Shown one piece after another: positions 24,839-31,303 of a stretch of 33,052 nt of DNA. Origin of the DNA: an uncultured Porphyromonadaceae bacterium (lineage in GTDB: Bacteria; Bacteroidota; Bacteroidia; Bacteroidales; Muribaculaceae). Each line of letters starts with the position of its first letter. Positions within the stretch are counted from its first letter, which is position 1. The notes beneath the pieces are model-generated. The model had not been told where the DNA came from. It saw nothing but the letters and a program-made list of their open reading frames with translations, and searched no databases. Position numbers and translations under genes: made by a program. Location of the stretch: positions 1 to 33,052 of the forward strand of contig UROS01000005.1 of assembly GCA_900549445.1 (NCBI GenBank), read 5' to 3'.

Positions 24839-25849
24839 TTATTTAACGGTTACTTTCTTTACGATTTTCTTATTGTTCTTTACGACCTCCACAATGCATA
24901 TGCCTTTTTCTGCGCGGAGGGTAGCCTCGCCGTCAACTGTCTGAACATCGAGCACACGACCCGATACATTGTATACTGTTGCAACGGCACCGTCGGCTGC
25001 GACATTCACGCAATCTGCACCTGCCTTTACCTCAACGGAATTGTCCTCGGCAACGTCGCTGATGCCGGTAGTCTGCTTCACGGTCACTTTTGGAGCACCC
25101 TGCTCGTATACGTTGGTAACCTTCATAACCAGAGGTAAGGTCTGATCTTCTACGGTTGCTTTATAACCCTGACTTGTGAAATATGCCGTGCGTTCGGCGA
25201 TTTCCTGGTTGCTGATGGTTCCGAACAAAAAGATATATTCCGAGGGTTCGAATAGAGTGTTATTCTCCACAGGATTGGCTTTTCCATCAATTTTATTACC
25301 GAACACTGTATTAATATTCACCTCTCCTTCAGATGTAAGAAAATCCTGAGGTTCCATTCTGTTGGCACCTGCTACGACATCCACATCGTATGCTCCCATC
25401 TCGGAGCCGGCTTTCAGTTTAACAAAAGCTTTAACGCCGCTTTCGCTTTTTACATCGTGGCGGCCTACCGACTGGAATGCAACCCACTTGTAACCTTCTT
25501 TACAGGGGAAGCAGAATTCAAGCACCTTGGCATATCCTTCCGATGATTCAAAAGCAAAGGTGTTCTCTTCTTCTGCTTTTTGGGAATCGGTGTCGATTGC
25601 TGTAAGTTCTGTTGCCGACCAACTCTCAGGGATTCTTACACCGAAATAAATATTGAGATTGGTGTAGTTGGCATATTGCTGCGGATCGTCGCTGGCCTTA
25701 TCGAGATTCAGAGTCATCGTAAACTCTTCGTTGGTATCAACTTCAGATTTCACGTCGATACTTGTAATCTTGAGTCCGCATGCCACCACGACAAGGGCTA
25801 CTAACACGGCTGCGAAAAGCGCAGTCTTCGTGAAGTAAATCTTTTTCAT
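24839..25849 (-). CDS. Lipoprotein with sorting-domain-like C terminus, tandem paralogue B
   Basis: This 336-residue protein has an SPII signal (VALVVVAC, then GLKITSIDV) and the same plan as paralogue A: N-terminal beta-sandwich with VRIPESWS, the FCFPCKEGYKWVAFQ motif, GAYDVDVVAG, a variable central stretch, and a sorting-domain-like tail (VATVYNVSGRVLDVQ... KKIVKKVTVK). The ends and the CFPC/WVAFQ core are nearly invariant between the copies. The parts that differ most are around residues 52-62 and 160-205, the loops most likely to face a ligand. It has its own promoter and terminator-like hairpin. The neighbourhood suggests a surface or secreted accessory protein for the same glycan, but no function is established. 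Confidence 0.85.
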   Translation of the reverse strand: MKKIYFTKTALFAAVLVALVVVACGLKITSIDVKSEVDTNEEFTMTLNLDKASDDPQQYANYTNLNIYFGVRIPESWSATELTAIDTDSQKAEEENTFAFESSEGYAKVLEFCFPCKEGYKWVAFQSVGRHDVKSESGVKAFVKLKAGSEMGAYDVDVVAGANRMEPQDFLTSEGEVNINTVFGNKIDGKANPVENNTLFEPSEYIFLFGTISNQEIAERTAYFTSQGYKATVEDQTLPLVMKVTNVYEQGAPKVTVKQTTGISDVAEDNSVEVKAGADCVNVAADGAVATVYNVSGRVLDVQTVDGEATLRAEKGICIVEVVKNNKKIVKKVTVK

Positions 25850-25913
25850 AATTTGGTTGGTTTTAAGGTTATTATTAAGAATTTGTTATCAATCAATCCG
25901 CAAAATGTTTTCC

Positions 25914-25957
25914 GCAAATTTAAGCCACACCAATCCGGCAAAACCTGTCGCGTAAAT
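25914..25957 (-). promoter_or_regulatory. Duplicated promoter and conserved upstream block of paralogue B
   Basis: On the minus strand TAAATTTGC (25914-25922) is preceded at 16 bases by TTTTG (25939-25943), exactly the arrangement before paralogue A. The 26 bases at 25932-25957 are identical to 24611-24636. A transcript start near 25907 is predicted, with a leader of about 60 bases. Confidence 0.5.
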
Positions 25958-26179
25958 TCCAAAGTAGATAATTATGCCGTTTTATTATTCCTATGTATCT
26001 GATTATCCGCCTATTAATTTACCGGTGAAGGTAAACTCACACGTATACCACAAACCGCCACAATTCAACCGTTATCGCAAACCGGACAATATTTGCCCCG
26101 GAACGGATCATGTAAAAACATATAGAAAGCGCGATGTATTTGTAGGGGAAACAGAAAGTATTTGTGCATTTTTATGTAG

Positions 26180-26199
26180 GGCTGCACCACGGTGCAGCC
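26180..26199. repeat. Short GC-rich palindrome, REP-like
   Basis: GGCTGCAC (26180-26187) and GTGCAGCC (26192-26199) are perfect 8-base arms, extended by one more pair around an AC centre. It stands alone about 190 bases before the GH92 gene, too far from either neighbouring stop codon to be a terminator. The core resembles the long stem at 23443-23473, so it may belong to a dispersed palindromic repeat family. Confidence 0.45.
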
Positions 26200-26300
26200 G
26201 TCACAATTCCATTGGCCCGGGGAGCATCCTTACATGTTGAAATGCGTATTTACTTTGTGTGTGAACCATATAACCGGGCGGCGTGAGCCAAAGCACACAC

Positions 26301-26309
26301 TAACTTTGC
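26301..26309 (+). promoter_or_regulatory. -7 promoter element of the GH92-GH130-SGNH operon
   Basis: TAACTTTGC is a full match to the Bacteroidota -7 consensus, about 80 bases before the GH92 start. No clear TTTG -33 element lies at the usual distance, which suggests a promoter that needs an activator. GTGTGTG (26257-26263) and CACACAC (26294-26300) form a 7-base inverted repeat that brackets the expected -33 region and abuts the -7 element, a plausible activator or repressor site. Confidence 0.5.
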
Positions 26310-26389
26310 TTAATTAAGATTTTTTCATATCTTATTAACCGTAACCGCGCCGTCGGTCGTCTAACTCTAAAACCACTACATTATCATAT

Positions 26390-28531
26390 ATGAAAAAAGC
26401 GCTGTTATTTTTAATAGGAATAATCATCGCCCTCTCCGCCCGTGCCGTAGGTGAATACGCCGGGAAGGTCAATACCCTTATCGGAAACAAAGGCGTCGGG
26501 CTGACTTCCGGCTATCTGTATCCCGGTGCCACATACCCATTCGGCATGGTACAGTTTACCCCTACTTATTTCGCGAAACGCGGCGGTTTCGTCATCAATC
26601 AGCTTAGCGGCGGCGGATGCGCCCATATGGGCAATTTCCCCACTTTCCCGCTGAAAGGCAAACTCGAAGTCTCGCCGGGCAACATTATAGATCATCGCGT
26701 GAAAGTGAGCGACGAAAAAGGGCATGCAGGTCTTTACCAGGCTAAAGTCCAGGACGACATAACCGCTCAGCTCACCGTGACCGAGCGCACAGGCATGGCT
26801 CAGTACGAGTATCCGGCTGCCGACAAATACGGCACCGTGATTATCGGAGCCGGAATCTCCGCCACCCCCATCGAGACTGCAGCGGTGGTGATTACCGGCC
26901 CGCGCTCATGTGAAGGCTACGCCGTGGGCGGAAATTTCTGCGGAATAGAGACGCCCTATCGCGTATATTTCGTGGCAGAATTCAACTCCGATGCCGTTGA
27001 GTCAGGCACATGGAAAGACGACCGTCTTTTTCCGAAAACCACTTTTGCCGAAGGATCCCTGTCGGGCGTCTACTTCACTTTCGATCTCGCCGAAAGCCAT
27101 ACGGTTGATTACAAGATAGGCGTTTCCTACGTATCGGTGGAGAATGCCCGCGAAAATCTGCGCGCTGAAAATCCGGGATGGGATTTCAACGCCATAAAGA
27201 CCGCCGCCGAGAAACGATGGGACGAATGTCTCGGCCGCATTGAGGTGAAAGGCACGGATCCCGACCGCATAGAGCAGTTCTACAGCCATCTCTACCACGT
27301 GCTCATTCACCCGAACGTATGCAGCGACGTCAACGGCGAATATATGGGTGCCGACGACAAGGTACACTCCACCAACGGACGCCAGTACACCTCTTTCAGC
27401 AACTGGGATACCTACCGCACTCAGATTCAGCTCCTTTCGATGCTTGAGCCGGAGGTGGCGTCTGATGTAGTGATCTCCCATCAGAAATTCGCCGAACAGT
27501 CGGGCGGTTCATTCCCCCGCTGGGTCATGGCTAATATCGAGACAGGCGTCATGCAGGGCGATCCAACCTCCGCGCTCGTGTCGAACGCATGGGCTTTCGG
27601 CGCCCGCAACTACGACCCCCACGCTCTGCTTGCCATCATGCGCAAGGGCGCCGAGCAGCCGGGCGCGAAATCGCAGAATGTAGAGACACGCCCCGGTCTT
27701 AAACAGTATCTCGACAAAGGATATTACGACTCGTCAATACAGCTTGAATACACAACCGCCGATTTTGCCATCGGACAGTTCGCGCTGCGCGCCTGCGGCG
27801 ACGAATTTTTAAGCTGGCGCTATTTCGGCATGGCACGTTCGTGGAAAAATCTTTTCAATCCCGCAACGGGCTGGTTGCAGAGTCGCAACGAGGACGGCTC
27901 CTGGCGTCCGCTCGACGCCGACTGGCGCGAATCGACCTATCCCAACTATTTCTGGATGGTGCCCTACAATATAGCGGGACTTGTAGAGATAATCGGAGGC
28001 AAGGATGAAGCCGAACGCCGTCTTGACCACCTGTTCCGCCGCCTCGATGCAGGATACGGCGACGAATGGTATGCTTCCGGCAACGAGCCGAGTTTCCAGA
28101 TACCCTGGACATACAACTGGATAGGATGTCCGTGGAAAACCCAGAAAATCGTGAACCGCATAATCAACGAGCAGTACAGCAACGCAATCGACGGCCTTCC
28201 CGGCAACGACGACCTCGGCACTATGGGGGGCTGGTATGTGTTCGCCTGCATGGGAATGTATCCCCAGATACCGGGAATAGGCGGTTTCGCACTCAACACG
28301 CCTATATTCGAGGATATAAAGATACATCTCGGCAACGGCAACGACATCCATATAAGCGGCGGTTCGGAGAAAAACATTTACACTACCGCGCTGCAGCTCA
28401 ACGGCAAGCCTCACAACTCCACGTGGATCGACTGGGCGGATCTCGAAAACGGAGCCTCGCTCCGGTATTCCACGTCGTCGTCTCCGAACAAAAAATGGGG
28501 CACCGAAGTTCTCCCTCCCTCTTTTGACTAA
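26390..28531 (+). CDS. GH92 exo-alpha-mannosidase, periplasmic
   Basis: This 713-residue protein has an SPI signal peptide (MKKALLFLIGIIIALSARA) and no lipobox. GH92 motifs are present in order: VNTLIGNKGVGLTSGYLYPG and TYPFGMVQFTP near the N terminus, FSNWDTYRTQIQL, GNEPSFQIPWTYNWIGCPW, and GNDDLGTMGGWYVFACMGMYP from about residue 605. Members are calcium-dependent inverting exo-alpha-mannosidases. It lacks the MSAW of the other GH92 and is about 70 residues shorter, so it belongs to a different subgroup and probably another linkage. It is the first gene of a plus-strand operon; the GH130 gene starts 18 bases after it. The linkage specificity cannot be assigned by eye. Confidence 0.94.
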   Translation: MKKALLFLIGIIIALSARAVGEYAGKVNTLIGNKGVGLTSGYLYPGATYPFGMVQFTPTYFAKRGGFVINQLSGGGCAHMGNFPTFPLKGKLEVSPGNIIDHRVKVSDEKGHAGLYQAKVQDDITAQLTVTERTGMAQYEYPAADKYGTVIIGAGISATPIETAAVVITGPRSCEGYAVGGNFCGIETPYRVYFVAEFNSDAVESGTWKDDRLFPKTTFAEGSLSGVYFTFDLAESHTVDYKIGVSYVSVENARENLRAENPGWDFNAIKTAAEKRWDECLGRIEVKGTDPDRIEQFYSHLYHVLIHPNVCSDVNGEYMGADDKVHSTNGRQYTSFSNWDTYRTQIQLLSMLEPEVASDVVISHQKFAEQSGGSFPRWVMANIETGVMQGDPTSALVSNAWAFGARNYDPHALLAIMRKGAEQPGAKSQNVETRPGLKQYLDKGYYDSSIQLEYTTADFAIGQFALRACGDEFLSWRYFGMARSWKNLFNPATGWLQSRNEDGSWRPLDADWRESTYPNYFWMVPYNIAGLVEIIGGKDEAERRLDHLFRRLDAGYGDEWYASGNEPSFQIPWTYNWIGCPWKTQKIVNRIINEQYSNAIDGLPGNDDLGTMGGWYVFACMGMYPQIPGIGGFALNTPIFEDIKIHLGNGNDIHISGGSEKNIYTTALQLNGKPHNSTWIDWADLENGASLRYSTSSSPNKKWGTEVLPPSFD

Positions 28532-28549
28532 CATCCGACACCATCACAT

Positions 28550-29662
28550 ATGAAAACCAATTTTCTGTCAGCGATTGTCATCGTCTGTCTCGGCGCGGCA
28601 GTCGCCTCCTGCGCTCCCCGGACCGCCCCCGACACCTGGGCGCTCCTCGACTTCGAACGTGTCTCCGACGTGCCTGTGCTTTCTCACGACTCCACCGCCC
28701 GTTTTCTTTGCCCCATGGCTCAGGACTCGGTAGCATGGATGGAAAGCGACGTATTCAATCCCGCCGCCACCGTCAAAGGCGACTCCATAGTAGTGCTCTA
28801 CCGCGCGGAAGACAATTCCGCCACGGGAATAGGCAGCCGCACCTCACGCATAGGTTATGCTACCTCGGCCGACGGCATCAGTTTCTCGTATGAGTCCGTC
28901 CCCGTTCTCTATCCCGCTGAAGATTCCCAGAAAGAGATGGAATGGCCCGGCGGATGCGAGGATCCCCGTGTCGCCATGACTGAAGACGGCACTTACGTGA
29001 TGTTCTACACCCAGTGGAACCGCAAGATGCCCCGTCTGGCCGTAGCCACCTCCAGAGACCTTAAGACATGGGACAAACACGGGCCGGCATTTGCAAAAGC
29101 CTACGACGGCCGGTTTGCCGACGATTTTTCGAAATCGGCATCAGTCGTCACCCGTCTTAAAGGTGGCCGACAGATAATAACTAAAATCAACGGAAAGTAT
29201 TATATGTATTGGGGTGAGAAATTCGTCAACGTAGCCACCTCGGAAAATCTTACCGACTGGACTCCGGTGCTTGATGAAAACGGCGAGCTTCTCCGCGTCA
29301 TGGAGCCGCGAAACGGCTTCTTCGACAGCGATCTTACCGAATGCGGGCCTCCCGCCGTTCTTACGGACAAAGGTATCGTACTTCTCTATAACGGAAAGAA
29401 TGCAGGCGGACAGAACGGTGATGCCGCCTATACGCCCAACACGTATTGCGGCGGACAGGCACTGTTCGACGCTTCCGATCCGTCGCGGCTCATAGCGCGT
29501 CTCGACAAACCGTTTTTCGTTCCCGAGGCCGATTTTGAAAAAAGCGGACAATATCCTGCCGGCACGGTATTTATCGAAGGACTTGTCTATTTTAAAGGCA
29601 AATGGTATCTCTACTACGGCTGCGCCGACTCTCGTGTGGGCGTTGCCGTGAAACAAAAATAG
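28550..29662 (+). CDS. GH130-like beta-mannoside phosphorylase or hydrolase, lipoprotein
   Basis: This 370-residue protein has an SPII signal (LGAAVASC, Cys 21). A five-bladed-propeller GH130 pattern is visible: DVFNPAATVKGDSIVVLYRA (residues 67-86), SRIGYATSADGISF, GGCEDPRV (135-142), then CGPPAVLTDKGIVLLYNGKN and IEGLVYFKGKWYLYYGCAD repeated blade edges. GH130 enzymes act on beta-mannosides, either by phosphorolysis in the cytoplasm or, in exported members, by hydrolysis (for example beta-1,2-mannosidases). Export and the lipid anchor here favour a hydrolase, since free phosphate-dependent recovery of mannose-1-phosphate outside the cytoplasm would be wasteful. It lies between GH92 and the SGNH hydrolase in one operon. 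The neighbouring families GH43/GH32 share the fold, but the EDPR motif favours GH130. Confidence 0.8.
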   Translation: MKTNFLSAIVIVCLGAAVASCAPRTAPDTWALLDFERVSDVPVLSHDSTARFLCPMAQDSVAWMESDVFNPAATVKGDSIVVLYRAEDNSATGIGSRTSRIGYATSADGISFSYESVPVLYPAEDSQKEMEWPGGCEDPRVAMTEDGTYVMFYTQWNRKMPRLAVATSRDLKTWDKHGPAFAKAYDGRFADDFSKSASVVTRLKGGRQIITKINGKYYMYWGEKFVNVATSENLTDWTPVLDENGELLRVMEPRNGFFDSDLTECGPPAVLTDKGIVLLYNGKNAGGQNGDAAYTPNTYCGGQALFDASDPSRLIARLDKPFFVPEADFEKSGQYPAGTVFIEGLVYFKGKWYLYYGCADSRVGVAVKQK

Positions 29663-29691
29663 GACCAATCTAAAATCACAACATAAACGTA

Positions 29692-30927
29692 ATGAAAAAA
29701 TTTGTTTTATCATCTCTGATCGCTGCGCTCGGATTCACAGCCGTATCCGCACAGGAAATCAAACCGTTCACCGAAGGGGAGCGTGCCGTGTTCCTCGGTA
29801 ATTCAATTACCGACGGAGGCCACTATCACTCCTACATATGGCTTTACTATATGACCCGTTTCCCCGATATGCCTGTCATGATTTACAACGGCGGAATCGG
29901 CGGCGACACAGCCTTCGATATGAACAAGCGTCTCGACAACGACATTTTCAGCAAAAATCCGACTGCGCTCATGGTAACTTTCGGTATGAACGACTCAGGT
30001 TACTTTGAATACAACGGCGATAAAGCCAAAGAATTCGGTGAGCAGAAGTATCATGAGAGCATCAGGAACTATCAGGAAATGGAGAAGCGCTTCAAGAATC
30101 TCCACGACACACGCATCGTAATGGTGGGAACTTCCCCTTACGATGAGGGCGCTCAGATTGAAGGCAACAACTTCCACGGCAAAAACGCCACCATCGAGCG
30201 TATAATCGCATATCAGATGGAGTCGGCAAAGAAAAACGGCTGGGAACACATCGACTGGAATGCTCCCATGATGGAACTCAACCGCAAGGCTCAGCAGAAA
30301 GATCCTTCCTTCACCCTATGCGGCACCGACCGTATCCACCCCGACAATCACGGCCACATGGTCATGGCATATCTTTTTCTTAAGGCACAGGGATTTGCCG
30401 GTAAGAAAGTTGCCGATATAGACATCGACGCCAGCTCAATGAAGGTTGTCAAGGAGGAAAACTGCAAAATCACAAACCTGAAGAAAAACGGCAAGACAAT
30501 CCGTTTCGACTACCTTGCAAATTCACTTCCCTATCCCCTGGATACTATTCCGCGCGGATGGATGATGTCTCACCCTCAGTCACTTGCCGCCGACGTTGTG
30601 CCCTTCATGGAGGAGATGAATCAGGAGCTGCTTACAGTAAGCGGTCTCAGCGGCAAATACCGTCTGCTCATCGACGGTGAAGAACTCGGCGTATGGAGTG
30701 CCAAAGACTTTGCCAAAGGTATCAATCTCGCCGAAATCACCTGGACACCCCAGTACCAGCAGGCCCTCGCCGTGATGAATCTGAACGAACGCCGCTGGGA
30801 TATCGAGCGCAGCACCCGCGAATACGCATGGTGCCAGCACGGTTTCTTCCAGCAGGAAGGCCTGCTCAACGCAAATAACCGCAAGGCCATCGAGGCGATG
30901 GATCGCGGAGCGAAGACCAACGACTGA
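29692..30927 (+). CDS. SGNH/GDSL-family esterase, shortened by an in-frame TGA
   Basis: This 411-residue protein to the first stop has an SPI signal peptide (LIAALGFTAVSA). SGNH blocks are intact: FLGNSITDGG with Ser38 (block I), NGGIGGDTA (block II Gly), TFGMNDSG (block III Asn) and DRIHPDNHGH (block V Asp and His). Such enzymes deacylate carbohydrates. The reading frame does not really end at the TGA of 30925-30927: the same frame continues with 47 protein-like codons to a TGA at 31069-31071. All catalytic blocks lie well before the break, so the short form may still be active or may be unstable. It follows GH130 by 29 bases and is the last gene of the operon. Confidence 0.88.
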   Translation: MKKFVLSSLIAALGFTAVSAQEIKPFTEGERAVFLGNSITDGGHYHSYIWLYYMTRFPDMPVMIYNGGIGGDTAFDMNKRLDNDIFSKNPTALMVTFGMNDSGYFEYNGDKAKEFGEQKYHESIRNYQEMEKRFKNLHDTRIVMVGTSPYDEGAQIEGNNFHGKNATIERIIAYQMESAKKNGWEHIDWNAPMMELNRKAQQKDPSFTLCGTDRIHPDNHGHMVMAYLFLKAQGFAGKKVADIDIDASSMKVVKEENCKITNLKKNGKTIRFDYLANSLPYPLDTIPRGWMMSHPQSLAADVVPFMEEMNQELLTVSGLSGKYRLLIDGEELGVWSAKDFAKGINLAEITWTPQYQQALAVMNLNERRWDIERSTREYAWCQHGFFQQEGLLNANNRKAIEAMDRGAKTND

Positions 30928-31071
30928 GTCAAAAACCACCGCAACGGCTACACCGCCACCATGCACGCCCCCTACCGCGAGGCCGTTCAGGGTGAAATGG
31001 ATCTTCTTATAGATAAAATCTATGAAATCAACAAACCGGTCAGCCACACCATCGAGCTGCGTAAACTCTGA
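30928..31071 (+). pseudogene. C-terminal remainder of the SGNH hydrolase after the in-frame TGA
   Basis: This is the same frame as the preceding gene and reads VKNHRNGYTATMHAPYREAV, then QGEMDLLIDKIYEINKPVSH, then TIELRKL and a stop. The DKIYEINKPVSH ending is what I expect at the C terminus of this class of SGNH hydrolase. The interrupting codon stands where TGG (Trp) would give a natural ...ND-W-VKN... join. It could be a true nonsense mutation, a sequencing or assembly error, or a read-through site. An ATG at 30961 is too late to make a meaningful separate gene. Confidence 0.8.
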
Positions 31072-31087
31072 CCCGGTATAGTGATTA

Positions 31088-31104
31088 TTAAACAACCTCT
31101 AAAA
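31088..31104 (+). repeat. Left copy of a 17-base inverted repeat flanking the DUF6377-type gene
   Basis: TTAAACAACCTCTAAAA here is the exact reverse complement of 32994-33010. The two copies enclose the operon terminator and the whole regulator gene, about 1.9 kb. Confidence 0.6.
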
Positions 31105-31106
31105 CT

Positions 31107-31161
31107 ATAATAAATGTTACCGGCAGGGTGATCACACGCCTCTGTCAGTAACATTTATTAT
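31107..31161 (+). terminator. Long hairpin terminating the GH92-GH130-SGNH operon
   Basis: ATAATAAATGTTAC (31107-31120) pairs perfectly with GTAACATTTATTAT (31148-31161). The stem continues inward imperfectly through GGCAGGG and CCTCTGTC around a loop containing the palindrome GTGATCAC (31128-31135). It lies 36 bases after the final SGNH stop codon, and the AT-rich arms provide a T-rich 3' side on both strands. An intrinsic terminator is the simplest reading; the embedded palindrome could also be a protein site. Confidence 0.65.
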
Positions 31162-31255
31162 TATACCGCTTACCTGATGCACCTTCTTTAAACTGAAAAA
31201 AGTTAAATTATGTAAAACCATGTAGCCGTTTTATCAATATTTCAAATAGAATTAC

Positions 31256-31264
31256 AAACTTTGC
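31256..31264 (+). promoter_or_regulatory. Possible -7 element of the DUF6377-type gene
   Basis: AAACTTTGC differs at one position from the Bacteroidota TAnnTTTG element and lies 39 bases before the ATG at 31304. No good TTTG -33 element is seen at the right distance, so this is tentative. Confidence 0.3.
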
Positions 31265-31303
31265 ACCACAGTCAGGCTCCCACATAGCACTGCATACACA
31301 ACC

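Larger units (their letters stand above)
25850..26389. other. 540-base divergent intergenic region
   Basis: This lies between the minus-strand lipoprotein pair and the plus-strand GH92 operon. It holds the leader and promoter of paralogue B (to 25957), a short palindrome at 26180-26199, and the promoter of the GH92 operon near 26301. No convincing gene is present; an 88-codon plus-strand frame at 25974-26240 crosses the palindrome and resembles nothing I know. The part between 25960 and 26170 is unexplained. Confidence 0.6.

Noticed and set aside
25974..26240. 88-codon plus-strand frame in the divergent intergenic region
   Set aside because: No ribosome site, odd composition, crosses a palindrome, and has no resemblance to any family I know.
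30925..30975. Selenocysteine insertion at the TGA of the SGNH hydrolase
   Set aside because: No stable stem with a suitable apical loop is visible just after the TGA, and Sec is not expected there; a Trp-to-stop change is simpler.
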